DNA of 64,000 bases, taken from assembly GCA_031761405.1 (NCBI GenBank), contig JASEVX010000010.1:34343322-34407321 (forward strand), read 5' to 3'. The notes under the pieces were generated by a model. That model saw nothing but the letters and a program-made list of their open reading frames with translations. It was not told the DNA's origin and ran no database searches. This document shows, one piece after another, positions 47,811 to 58,544 of the stretch (its first letter is position 1; each line of letters begins with the position of its first letter). This DNA is from Serripes groenlandicus. Its lineage: Eukaryota; Mollusca; Bivalvia; Cardiida; Cardiidae. A program made the position numbers and the translations under genes.

Positions 47811-48212
47811 CAGTAAAATCAGAAGCAAAATGGCCGAAAAAAAAGTCCTATGGGGTTGAGATTTAATATGCGAAAAATAGTAAGATTGTACTGAATTCTC
47901 GCTTTTTTATCTCTTATGATGTGTTCGAACGTGTAACTTATAACGCTTTAACACGTATTAGGATCTCAATAATATATAGGTTACGAAATGAAAGGATTAA
48001 AATATTTTAAGCAGATTTGAGGAATGAGTGCGTCCCATATCTTAAAATGTTACGTTTTCGACTGATAATCAAAGGTGTTCTTTGTCTAAACAAAAAAACT
48101 TGTTCAAGATAGCACCTATTAGACTTTCAAAGATATTGCACTGTTGCAAATTATATTGAGCAATATTAGGAGCTCAATAAGATATAGGTTACAAAACGCC
48201 CAAAACTCTTCC

Positions 48213-48345
48213 GGGTACGAAACAGCCGATATATTTTCGGGTATGAAACAACCAATTTATTTTCGGGTACGAAACAGCCAATATATGTTTGGGTACGAAA
48301 CAACCAATTTATTTTCGGGTAGGAAACAGCCAATTTGTTTTCGGG
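48213..48345 (+). repeat. 26-bp tandem repeat, five units
   Basis: Units start at 48213, 48239, 48265, 48291 and 48317, each like 'GGGTACGAAACAGCC' plus 'AATTTATTTTC'. Because 26 is not a multiple of 3, the frame 48144-48413 passes through the unit in all three phases. It gives a 26-residue peptide period ('GYETADIFSG', then 'GYETTNLFSG') without a stop. Probably a minisatellite; no start or splice evidence for a gene. Confidence 0.85.
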
Positions 48346-49528
48346 TGCTTATTATGATGCTAAATCATTGTTTATATTGGTCTTTTTCTGTACTTAATAA
48401 ATACACTAAATGAAATTGAGAACCCTCAATATATATATCCCTTTAAACCTTCGTGTCGTTTACTAGAATTAAGTACAATAACTTAGTAACATCAAACAAA
48501 TTTTCTGATAATTAACACAAACAAAGTGCTGGAAATTGAGTCTGTAGACTGTAAGAGGCGATTTTCAAAAAAAAAAATCGAAGGAAGGGGAAACTCCTCC
48601 GGTAAACACCCCTTTCGCAGCCCCAATGTTCAATACCTTTCTACGCGCCTGTTTGGCTAAACATCATTAAATTAAAAAGCATGGACAGAATTTTAGAATG
48701 TCTATTTGACTATCTATTAGTCATGATAAAGAGTGACTCTTATCATGACTTATACCCTGAGTCCAAGGACACATTACTGATAATTTCTAGAGAAAACCCC
48801 ATGTGTTTTCGTTTCTTTTTTGTTTACCTGCTCAAAATACTGAATTTGGCGAACCATATAGTTTCATAAAATAATCAATGACTTTCTAACAACCAATTAT
48901 TTTATCCAACTGGTCAGTCATACATTACTGTTCTGTTACTCATATTATACATTATTTACATGTGAATCTTAAAAGCAAAAGGTATACTTCTTTTATTAAG
49001 TGAAGATATTTTCCATGTTGAATAATCATTACTGTACAGAAATCGCAGTCCTTAAATTTTCTTAGAAAAGTTGTACAAGTATGGTCGCGAAAATACATGA
49101 CATATTTTATTTATCACGAATTATTAAAAAATCCATTTCTTACATAATCATGATTGTACATTTATCGGATTTATTGCAACATAATCACACATAATTTGTA
49201 CAAATAGATGCAACTTATAACGTAGCCTATTTGAAAATCAAGATTGCTTATGATGCTGTCTGGTGTTTACCGCCAAATGAGGCAACGAGTGCGAAACTAA
49301 AAATATGGCGATTTTCATAATCAACACACATGACCGACACACCCGACCATTGACACCTCCGACTAAGGCCGAAATTTTTTTTATATTTTTTTTTTACGTT
49401 TTAGCCCAAAACGAGCATTTTAAGAGTAATTTATATTTTTGTCAAATGAGGACGTCCTCACTTGTCCGAAATGTTCTCAGTCGCTGCTGTTATTTCTAAG
49501 AAATGTCCTCAGTTGACGTTCTGTACAC
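48346..49528. other. AT-rich DNA, no gene seen
   Basis: Frames 48681-48869 and 49305-49499 lack domains. Nothing repeated recognised. Confidence 0.4.
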
Positions 49529-49560
49529 ACGCACACACACACACACACACACGCACACAT

Positions 49561-50480
49561 ATATAAACATTATTACTCGGGTTATAATACAAATATTGAA
49601 CTGATAAAAGAGGATAGGAACCAAATATCAATTTCTCTTTTTATCTAAATATACTGGTTAGTTAACATTAGCACGTGCTTGTATGTGCCAGTTGTTACCA
49701 TTAAAAACAATGTTATGGTCGCCTTGCACACACACGCCCTAGCTGAAAAGTCGTTTTACTTATAATTGCATGGTAGTAGATATTTGCGCTTTCACATGCT
49801 TATTAAATCATGTAAAAGCTCCAAATACTCTCGAAAGTACATATTTCTAGCACTCATTTTGTTGAATATATTTGAATGTGTCACGTGACATGTGTAACTA
49901 AATGCCTATAATCCTGTCAATATCTATGCACATGAGTGAAATTATATCAATCAGTAAGCTATTTTCAAATCAATGGCAACTTCTCCTTTTCCAATTGTTG
50001 TATTCCTATAATTATTCAATACATATATTATAATCTTGTCCACACTTAATGAGTTCCCAATAGACTTGTCGCAAATAGAAATAAAGCGGAGTAACGAGTA
50101 ACTGTTTCAATTACAATTACAGATTAATCATAGAAAATGTTACATTTAATAGAAAAGAATAGAATATGATAGAATAGAATACATTTTATTAACTTAAACA
50201 ACATACATGTAACTCGTCATAAAAAACATATTTATAAATGAATTAAAGCAAATCAAACACAGTGTTTGGAACATCAAATTCAATTTTAAACCTATAAGCC
50301 TCAAAATAATGTATTGACGTATAAATATTTTAAAATTACCTGGTATATGTCTCCTTTGTTAAATGTGTAGATATCGAACGAACCGTTTTGAAACGGATCT
50401 AACGTTGATATTTTATGTAGTTCCTAAAGGATGTCATTCACAGTTAAATATATAAAACATATATACCGACTTATTAAAGG
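49561..50480. other. AT-rich DNA, no gene seen
   Basis: Includes an (AGAAT)n-like short run near 50153-50175. No open frame of note. Confidence 0.4.
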
Positions 50481-50599
50481 ATACGAAGCAAATGTCGAAA
50501 ACCCCAATAGCTTTACAACCTTTCAACGAGACTGTATGTAAAGAAGTTTAACTCACAATCCCCCGGATGGGTAGTTAATTATATGTATACGATTTTACC

Positions 50600-51640
50600 G
50601 AACATTCTAGTCATGAACCTTTATCGATCAAATTTAAAACACGTTTAATAAAACATTATTACAATGTTGAGGATATTTCATATCATAAATTGGATGATTT
50701 ATACCGAAATGAGTTTTTAAATGACATTACTTATGGAATATCTGACCTTGAACAAACATTAAAGGAAGAGATTGAACACAAACGCGATACTTATGTCTTA
50801 GTTGTAAAGTTTACTGACTTTTTTAATAAGTGTGGAAAGGGTTATTTTGAGCAAAAAAGTCTAAAGACAGTCAGTTTTCAGATAAAGGAAACAATCAGCC
50901 TTGATTTGACAATATGTGCATGATTAAGCAGGATGTCTTTAGATCATCACTAAACGAATTCAATAATACCAGATCAGACGTGGCATGGCAGGAGTTAGTT
51001 AGAGTTCGAAAAGATTACAAATATTATTGTAGAAAAAAGAAGTTGAATTATGATACTGACTTAGCCTAAACAAATAATTAAATGAGACGTTGTCGCCCTC
51101 GAGAATGTTGTAAACTGTTGTAAATAAGAAATCGGTATTATGTAAGGGGGAACGTGTTTCTACAGAAACCTTTTTCACTCAATTTAAAGACTTGTCATCT
51201 GAACACGGAGAACAAAATATGAATGATAAATATAGGATCCATCATGAGTTTTCTTTGGAGATCAAGATTTCTTAAATGAGTCTAAAAAAAGACGGTTATT
51301 AACCGAGCCTCTTGGCGAGGTTAATAACTCTCGTTTTCGAGACGAATTTAAGAAATCTTCTCCAATTTGGATTTAAATCCGGTCATAGCACGACTGGTGC
51401 TATCTTCAATTAATTCCCTGATAAAAAAATAGTTTAATAGTTTAATTGTAAAGACAAATTATTTACCTGTTTTATCGATTTCGAAAGGGAGTACGATTTA
51501 ATTGATAGAAATAATTGTGGTTTAAACTGATGAAATCGGGTATAGATGAAAAATTACTAAGTGTTTTAAAATCATTGTATTCGGAAGTTAGGTTTTGTGT
51601 GAGTCATACTGTATCAGACGAACTTTGTAAATATTGTAGA
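50600..51640 (+). mobile_element. LINE fragment: ORF2 linker and start of RT
   Basis: 50690-50923 ('DLYRNEFLNDITYGISDL') and the next frame ('NEFNNTRSDVAWQELVRV', 'KDYKYYCRKKKL') fit the ORF2 linker. 'FFTQFKDLSSEHGEQ' follows near 51170. RT: 'NLLQFGFKSGHSTTGAIF' (about 51355-51412), 'CFIDFEREYDLIDRN' (motif A, about 51470-51510), 'MKSGIDEKLLSVLKSLYS'. Frames are broken and the copy stops before motif C. A 92-bp palindrome (51266-51357) sits just before the RT block. Confidence 0.75.
51266..51357. mobile_element. 92-bp palindromic insert in LINE RT
   Basis: Outer arms 'GATTTCTTAAATGAGTC' and 'GACGAATTTAAGAAATC' are imperfect complements. The inner arms GTTATTAACC and GGTTAATAAC close a second stem around 'GAGCCTCTTGGCGA'. 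It looks like a tiny fold-back or MITE-type insertion within the LINE. Confidence 0.6.
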
Positions 51641-51711
51641 AAATGAAACAATTGATGAAAATGAACAAGCTACTTAGGAATTTGATCTTGAACTTTACTA
51701 TATTTAGAGTC

Positions 51712-51900
51712 TTAACTCTTTCGAGTTTGTACACATATAGGTCAAAATCTGGAAAATCGCTATGAGTGAAAGACTTTAAATAAAGTTGTAAACATTGCGG
51801 CAAACGGAGACATTGCTCATTTTGAGCAATTTCTCCTTTTGTCACAAATGTTTCAAAAGTTGTCTGCTACAGAAGCGTCAGATTTCATCTATAGATATCT
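51712..51900. mobile_element. MITE copy
   Basis: 'TTAACTCTTTCGAG', 'AACATTGCGGCAAACGGAG', 'GCTCATTTTGAGCAATTTC', 'CTCCTTTTGTCACAAATG', 'GTTGTCTGCTACAGAAGCG'. Central hairpin intact. The minus frame 51588-51845 overlaps it. Confidence 0.6.
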
Positions 51901-52090
51901 AGGAAATTGTTAGTGTATTCGCATTTGTGTACATTTAAGACAAATCTTGACAAATAAGCTAGAACTGTAGCCTCCGAAGGTGTTTCGTCAATTTACCCTA
52001 TGTGGACCTGTTACGGAGATGCAATTAAACATCAGATTGTTAAACGTGGCTAATGTGTGAGAACAAATACACAACCAGTACCGTAACATG

Positions 52091-52730
52091 TTAACCCTTT
52101 CCCAAATACAGAAAGGAAAGACCGAAATGCATCATATGTTCTCACTTAAGACTTTCATTTTATAATAACGTTAATAGAATTGTGCCTGATTTTTTAGATA
52201 TGAAATTTTGCCAACGACATCAAAACATGCTTTCTTATAAAAGACTCATAAATAAATCTGCTATATACATACAAAACTTGATATTTGAAAATATATCAAA
52301 GGCCATGTAATAATTGTATACAATAGAAAACATTATGACAAAAAGAGAAATTACTTGTCAGGATTTTCTGATTTTACAATAATGTTATTTAAAGTTATAA
52401 CTTCATCATTTTAAGTCATCTGCATGTGGGACAGGGTTAAACACTTATACATGCTTGAACATATAGCTTTGGGGAAAAACATTTTATATTGTGACAAATG
52501 ATAAATATAATTTGATGTTATTCCTGAAAAGAAAATATTTTTGGAAAGGAAGAAATTCATCATTATCAGCATGTTCTCCTTTTCCAACAATTTTCGAGAA
52601 AAAATTGGAATGCATCTCCTAATATAATATCTGTCCATAGAAAACTTTTAAAGGATGGAAGAATTTTTTCTAATAGGAGAAATTTCTCCTTCCCTACAAT
52701 TATTCAAGAAGTTGTCTGCTACTCTTCCAC
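52091..52730. mobile_element. Two or more MITE copies, degraded
   Basis: 52091-52440 starts 'TTAACCCTTTCCCAAATAC' and ends 'TGTGGGACAGGGTTAA' with TTAA at both ends, but is longer (350 bp) than the norm and internally diverged. A second partial copy (52560-52730) has 'GGAGAAATTTCTCCTTCCC' and 'AGTTGTCTGCTAC'. Confidence 0.5.
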
Positions 52731-52775
52731 AGCCAAGCATTACAAGTTTTGAGCATTTTAATTTAACCTGTTACC

Positions 52776-53005
52776 TTAACCCTTTCCCTCATATAGACGC
52801 TTTCTGACGCCTCTGCAGCAGACGGCTTTTTGAAAACATAGTGACAAAAGAAGAAATTGCACAAAACGTGCAATTTCTCCTTTTGCCACAATGTTTTCCA
52901 CTTTTTGTCATAGGTTATCCATTCAATTATGAAGATTTTCCACGTTTTGACAAAATACTTTCGAAGTCGTCTGCTGCATAATTGTCGTATGAGGAAAAGG
53001 GTTAA
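52776..53005. mobile_element. MITE reference copy, 230 bp, TTAA at both ends
   Basis: Best-preserved copy of the commonest repeat here. It starts TTAA-CCCTTTCCC and ends GAAAAGGG-TTAA. 5' half: 'GACGCTTTCTGACGCC', 'TCTGCAGCAGACGGC', 'TTGAAAACATAGTGACAAAA'. Centre: hairpin 'GAAATTGCACAAAACG' with 'TGCAATTTCTCCTTTTG'. 3' half: 'CCACAATGTTTTCC', 'CGAAGTCGTCTGCTGCA'. TTAA targets plus termini starting CCC fit a piggyBac-type non-autonomous element, which is inference. It encodes nothing. At least 20 copies or pieces occur in the window. Confidence 0.8.
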
Positions 53006-53048
53006 AGTAAATTGTGTACATGTAAATTATTTTTAGATTCTTTCTTAG

Positions 53049-53262
53049 TTACCCTTTCCCACATACAGACGCTACATCAGAAGTAGTCTGTTAGTAGTAA
53101 AGGGTTAAACATTTTCTACATTTAGATGCTTTCTGACGCCTCTGCAGCAGACACATTTTGAAAACATTTTTGCAAATGGAGAAATTGCTTAAAATTGGCA
53201 ATTTCTCCTTTTGCCACAATGTTTTCATCTCTATTAAATTAATTGAGATTTTCAGTATTTTT
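53049..53262. mobile_element. MITE copies truncated at a pearl-like element
   Basis: A short deleted copy (53049-53108: 'ACCCTTTCCCACATACAG' to 'AAAGGGTTAA') is followed by a longer copy ('GATGCTTTCTGACGCC', 'CTTAAAATTGGCAATTTCTC', 'CACAATGTTTTCATCTC'). The longer copy breaks off at 53262, where the pearl-like element begins. Its 3' half is not found after that element. Confidence 0.6.
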
Positions 53263-54792
53263 AGCCCACCTATGCATGAAGTGCAAGGTGAGCTTTTGTG
53301 ATCGCTCACCGTCCGTTTTCCTACAAATGACTTCTCCTCCTAAGCCAATTAACCAAATTCAAAATAATTTTACAGGAATGTTCCTTGGGTGGACCTCTTT
53401 CAAACTTGTTCAAAGAATTCTATTCCATGCAGAACTTTGGTTGCCACGGCAACAAAAAAGGGGAAATTAACCAAAACTTAAAAAAAATTCTTGTCTGAAA
53501 GTAGAAGGCCGATGCCTTTGATATTTGGTATGTAGTATCATCTAGTGAACCTCTACCAAGATTGTTCAAATTATAACCCAGGGGTCACTTGTTTTTCATA
53601 GACTCATATAGGGAAAAAACTTTAAAAATCTTCTTGTCTAAGAATAGAGGGCCCAGGCCTTTAATATTTGGTAAGTAGCATCATCTGGTTGACCTATACT
53701 AAGATTATTCAAATTATAGCCCTGGGATAAAAAATGACCCCATCCCGGGGGTCACTTGTTTTGTATAGACTCATAAAGGGGAAAAACTTAAAAAATCTTC
53801 TTGTCTAAAAGTAGAGGGCCCAGGCCTTTGATATTGGGTATGTAGCATCATCTAGTGGACCTCTATCAAGATTGTTCAAATTATAGCCCTGGGGTCAAAA
53901 TGACCCCTCCCCTGGGGTCTATTGTTTTACATAGACTCATATAGAGAAACAACTTAAAAAATCTTCTTGTCTAAAAGTAGAGGCCCCAGGTATTTGATAC
54001 TTGGTATGTAACATCATCTAGTAGACCTCTACCAAGATTGTTCAAATAATAGCCCTGGGGTAAAAAATTAGCCCTCCCCGGGGGTCACTTGTTTGACATA
54101 GATAGGGGAAAAACTTTAAAAATCTTCTTGTCTCAAACTAGAAGGCCCAGGCTTTTGATATTTGGTATGTAGCATCATTACATATAGTGGACCTCTACCT
54201 AGATTGTTCAAATTATAGCCCTTGGGTCAAAATTTCCCCCTCCCCAGGGGTCACTTGTTTTACATAGACTCATATAGGGAAAATACTTAAAAAGTCCTCT
54301 TGTCTAAAAGATATTTGGTATGTAGCATCATCTAGTGAACCTCTACCAAGCTTGTTCAAATAATAGCCCTGGGGTCAAAAATGATCTCTCTCCGGGGGTC
54401 ACTTGTTTTACATAGACTCATTTAGGGGAAAAACTTCTTTTCTAAAAGTAGAGGGCCCTGGCCTTTGATATTTGGTATGTAGCATAATCTAGTGGACCTC
54501 TACCAAGATTGTTCAAATTATAGCCATGGGGTAAAAAATGACCCCTCCCTCTGGTCACTTGTTTTACATAGATAGGGAAAAAACTTGTCTAAAAGATATA
54601 TGGTCATACCGTATGTAGCATCATCTAGTGCACCTCTACCAAGATTGTTCAAATTATAGCACTAGGGTCAAAAATGAGACCTCCCCGGGGGTCACTTGTT
54701 TTTCATAGACTCATACTGGGGAAAAAACACTGAAAACTTTTTAAGTTTGATTAAATCAGGTGAGCAATATAGGACCATTATGGTCCTCTTGT
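53263..54792 (+). mobile_element. Pearl-like element 2
   Basis: Left hairpin from 'CCCACCTATGCATGAAG' to 'TGCAAGGTGAGC', then 'CAATTTTACAGGAATG'-type flank ('TTCCTTGGGTGGACCTC'). A tandem core of about eight units with variable spacing (138-172 bp) is marked by 'TTCTTGTCTAAAAGTAGAG', 'GATATTTGGTATGTAGC' and 'ACCTCTACCAAGATTG'. Right end 'CAGGTGAGCAATATAGG', hairpin 'GGACCATTATGGTCC', 'TCTTGTTAA'. Ends match 14516-16866 while the core only partly does, so the family exchanges core repeats. Confidence 0.75.
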
Positions 54793-54836
54793 TAATTATA
54801 CATGTACATACATACCATATAGTACTTTCTCTTTAC

Positions 54837-55065
54837 TTAACCCTTTCCAACCTGGAACAAATCTGCAGCAAACCACTTTGAAAACATTTTGGTTTTATTT
54901 TGGAAAATGTATTAATAGGAAAGTGTAATTATTTGATAGAGTAAACAAATTGTGACAAAGGGGGAAATTGTTCATCATGAACAATGTGTCCTTTTGTCAC
55001 AATGTTTTTCAAAAATGTTCTTATGCAGAGGTGGCAGAAAGCATCTACATGTCGAAAAGGATTAA
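54837..55065. mobile_element. MITE copy, TTAA at both ends
   Basis: TTAA-CCCTTTCCAACC to GAAAAGGA-TTAA, with 'TCTGCAGCAAACCAC', 'ACAAATTGTGACAAAGG', 'TGTTCATCATGAACAATG' hairpin and 'CCTTTTGTCACAATG'. Same length class (~229 bp) as the reference copy. Confidence 0.7.
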
Positions 55066-55378
55066 TCCTTAACCACTTACAGACTACTTCTGATGTATCC
55101 AATGAAATGAACACATAAATTTCTCATGATGAATATTTTTTATTTTCCAACTAAGATTTGAATTAAATCTCAGAATTGCAATTTCTTATATTAAGATTTA
55201 TCATGCTTTACTCAAGACTATGATCATTTTTAAGTTATCGCCTTCAAATTCCTTGTGTGTGAAAATGGGTTAATAAATGCTTCTCTTATGCCATTTTGTG
55301 TGTAAAATATTTTCTTTCACAATATCTACAACAATTGAAGTTAAGATTTGAGCTTTAATGTTACACTTTTACTTTTCA

Positions 55379-56145
55379 GCTCACTTGTGCACGAAGTGCT
55401 CAATGTGAGCAATTGTGATCACATTTTGTCCTGCGCCTGCCCGTCGTCAACAATTGCCTTGTTAACACTCTACAGGCTACGTTTTGCATCAGATCTTCAT
55501 GAAAGTATATTAGAACATTTATCTCTATCAGATCTTTGACAAGTTAGAATATGGGTCACATTGGGTCAGAAACTAGGCCAAATTGAAAGGAAATCGTGTT
55601 AACACTTTGGATGCTGCATTTTTAACTTGAGCATGTTCAAACCTTTTCAGATGATTGTCTTGATGATATGTAGTCCCTTTTTCAAATATTGGTCATGTCT
55701 TTTTAAAAACTAGGTCACTAGGACAAATTGAAGGAAAATTGAGTTAACACTGTAGAAGCCGAACTTTTGATTCAGCATCTTCAAATTTTGTCAGAATGTT
55801 TCTCAGAATAATATCTAGGTCAAGGTCGAAAATGAGTCGTGCCTGATCAAAAACTAGGTCACTAGGCCAAATTGAAGGAAAAAGTTGTTAAAACTCTGGA
55901 GGCCGCATTTCTACTATGAGCAAATTGAAACTTTTTCAAAAGGATTGTCTTGATGATATCTAGTCCATGTTCGAATATGGGTCATATCAGGTAAAACAAA
56001 AAATAGGTCACTAGGCCAAATACAGGAACATCTTGTTAACACTGGAGGTTGCATTTTAAATATTTGTCAGAATAATTGTCTTGATGTGTTTTGCATTAGA
56101 AATCATTCAGGTGAGCGATCTAGGGCCATAATAGCCCTCTTGTTT
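55379..56145 (+). mobile_element. Pearl-like element 3
   Basis: Left hairpin 'CTCACTTGTGCACGAAG' with 'TGCTCAATGTGAGC'. The core has ~142-150-bp units marked by 'AAACTAGGTCACTAGG' (about 55710, 55853, 56004; looser at 55568), 'CAAATTGAAGGAAAA' and 'GTCTTGATGATATCTAG'. Right end 'CAGGTGAGCGATCTAGGG', hairpin 'GGGCCATAATAGCCC', 'TCTTGTTTA'. The core differs entirely from those of elements 1 and 2 while the ends agree. Confidence 0.75.
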
Positions 56146-56149
56146 AAAG

Positions 56150-56640
56150 ATCAATTTCAAACCAAAGGCTCAATGTGTTCCATTGTTATCACTCACTGTA
56201 CGGCGTACGTCAAACGGTCAAATATTCTCTGAAACTGCTGATGCGATATTAACCAAACTTTACATGAATGTTACTTTGGTGAACCTCGTTAAGAATTGTT
56301 ATACAATTTATATTCTACCTATAAATTGGTTTGCTGCGATTTCAGAATGAGGTGGAAATTGCAAAACTTTAAAAATTGTTCTCCTGTGAATACGCTTCTT
56401 CGAATTCCAAGATGTTCTATGGGTGACCCTCTACAAAATGGTTCAAGACATATTGATTGGGTGAAAAGGGTAGTCCCCAAGTGGCATCAGAAAAGGGCTG
56501 GAATAATCGTCTGTTTTAAGGATATAATTAAGCAGAAATGTTACCCCCTACAATATTTGTTCCAGCCTTTCAGACCGGTTTTAAAAGGTAGTCGCCAGGT
56601 GACATCAGAAAAGGGCTGAAAAGAAGAAATTACCCAACGA
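56150..56640 (+). mobile_element. Pearl-like element 4, left part
   Basis: 'CCAAAGGCTCAATGTG', 'CAAACTTTACATGAATG' and 'GTTACTTTGGTGAACCTC' match the left flank of element 1 (about 14526-14690), directly behind the right end of element 3. The frame 56296-56619 lies within it and has no domain. The right end is not seen. Confidence 0.55.
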
Positions 56641-56949
56641 CCCCCGTCTAGTCAAATCAACTGTAATTGCCAAATTATGCTGTTTAATTTTAAGTGTTTT
56701 TTCGTAAATAGGTAGCACCTATAGATATATTAAACACATATGTGTCTATATGTCTCTGGTGTTTTATACCTTTTAGATTAGCATATGAATAAGGGAAATA
56801 TATAAATTTTCTCTCTGTAGATTTTTGTAATGTTCTTACCAGTGATGTTCTAGGTATCACAAACTATCAAAAAACAATAATATCATCTGTGTTGCAATTA
56901 GTTTGATGTTGCACACGTCTACTGGCGGCTTCCAATAACTTTAGTTTGT

Positions 56950-57000
56950 ACGGTGTTTTACGCCGCTTTCTACATTTATTTAGTTATATCACGGCGTTTC
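56950..57000 (-). repeat. SINE 3'-domain remnant
   Basis: 'TTTTACGCCGCTTTCTAC' and 'TTTAGTTATATCACGGCG' match the SINE 3' domain. No head. Confidence 0.5.
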
Positions 57001-57072
57001 CTGGGTAAGTTACTAATGTTCTTCGTTGGGTTTGCATTAAGGCCAAAACAAATTTCTTTATGTGTATCCCCA

Positions 57073-57115
57073 ATACCCCCCCCCCCCCCCCCCCACTCTC
57101 CCCCCGCCCCATTAA
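57073..57115. repeat. C-rich homopolymer tract
   Basis: About 20 consecutive C, then C-rich sequence. Downstream 57180-57230 repeats 'GAGCTC'-type words. The overlapping frames (56953-57165 and 56976-57284 minus) are low-complexity. Confidence 0.8.
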
Positions 57116-57284
57116 GCTCATTTTTTTTAATGACTTTCCTTCTCCCCCGTGGGGCTCCTACATAAGCTCCTGTAGCTCTTAAAAGCGCGCACGAATCTCC
57201 TAAGTGAGCTCTTAAATGAGCTCCCGGAGATCCTGTATGGGCACGTAATTTACTTGGGGTACGGACAATACCCCGGTGGGACAA

Positions 57285-57752
57285 AAACCCTATATAATTT
57301 ACTTATTGCCATTCATTTTCTCATGAACTGGATCAGTTCAATGCATTTTTATATTTTGCGCAATGTGGTAGATACTCCTAGTTCTTTTAATTTGAGTCTA
57401 AGGTCAGGGAAAGTTTAACCCATTCGGGCATTTCCGAGAGCTGTCCGGATCATCTTGCACTCAGCAGTCTTAACATTCCATTAATTGAATCCCGTTTCTG
57501 GTACCTTCTTTTGTTTCTTGTAATACTAGGTAGATATATTCGAGTTCCATTTAACAAATTGTTTAAAATTGTAAATAATTGAAATTGTAGTTGTTATTTT
57601 TAACAATCGAACAATCATAAGTCACATAATTAATCGGAGACATATTTATTTCTGAATTAATTCATCAGAAAATGTAATTCGTCGGAATCGAAATCGAGAA
57701 AGCTGACATGTGGCGCAGATGTAATATCTACATTGTTGGTATTTTTTCTTAC
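57285..57752. other. AT-rich DNA, no gene seen
   Basis: Nothing supportable. It would be intronic if the minus-strand exon candidate at 57753-57857 is real. Confidence 0.35.
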
Positions 57753-57857
57753 TCGTGTTGAAAAATACAGACTGTGTACAATTAGACACAATACACACAC
57801 GACAAACCAATTAAAATATGTCCCAGTATAAATATTCCGATAATACTCGGTAAACAT
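57753..57857 (-). CDS. Candidate first exon of a type II membrane protein
   Basis: On the minus strand, ATG at 57857 has an in-frame TAG 12 nt upstream. The exon reads 'MFTEYYRNIYTGTYF', then a hydrophobic anchor ('NWFVVCVLCLIVHSLYF'), and ends at 'STR' before a strong donor GTAAGA (phase 0). A short cytoplasmic tail plus one membrane anchor is the usual start of a Golgi enzyme, but 35 residues identify no family. It faces away from the glycosyltransferase exon at 58545, with 687 bp between the two ATGs. The frame also runs on past the donor for 31 codons without a recognisable domain. Confidence 0.25.
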
Positions 57858-58544
57858 CGGGAGCTTTCGCTAGCAATCACGGAAACCTATATTTACGCTG
57901 AAAAGTTAGTAGTACTTATATAAAATGTTAAAAAGGACCAAAATGATGTTACTTTATTGTACTAAAATATATGTCAAATAAAAGGTAAATGAATTTTCTA
58001 CATTATGCCGTAAGTGCCTTGTTATTTTTTTATTTCTAAAAAAAGATATTCACTGGAGAACGTGTAAAAATTAGCGGAAAAATACCGTTTTCTTAACGGT
58101 TTATATGTAATACAGAGGGAAATTAGGGTTACTGTATTCAAAGTTAAAAAGGACCAAAATATTATTAATATAAAACAAATAAAGAAATATATTTATATTC
58201 AGGAGATATTTTCTTGAAAACTTGATAAGTGTCTTTTTTAAATCTTTGCAAAATAAAATTGTTATTGAGTGAAAACTAAAAAGTTGCTCTATAACTCCGT
58301 GTAATTTTAGGTTATCGATTTTTGAATGTCGCTGATTCTCATAGTTGGTTATGCAAACAGTTGGTACAGATCCGTTGTATGTCGGAAAGAGTTAACATAA
58401 ATGATACACGCTTCATGCAGTCTGAATACCTTTTTGTCCTTCTAGATACGACATTTAGTCGGTGTACCTTAATAGGGGGATATATATGTTGTGTCGTTCA
58501 CGTCTATTTTGTTTGTCGGAGTGTAACAAAACAATAAACTAGCA
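57858..58544. other. Region between two divergent candidate first exons
   Basis: AT-rich, with 'GTTAAAAAGGACCAAAAT' repeated at about 57928 and 58142. If both flanking exons are real, this would hold a bidirectional promoter. I see no clear TATA box or initiator. Confidence 0.3.

Noticed and set aside
56976..57284. 102-codon minus-strand frame with Gly-rich run
   Set aside because: Driven by a poly-C tract and GAGCTC-type repeats. No conserved motif.
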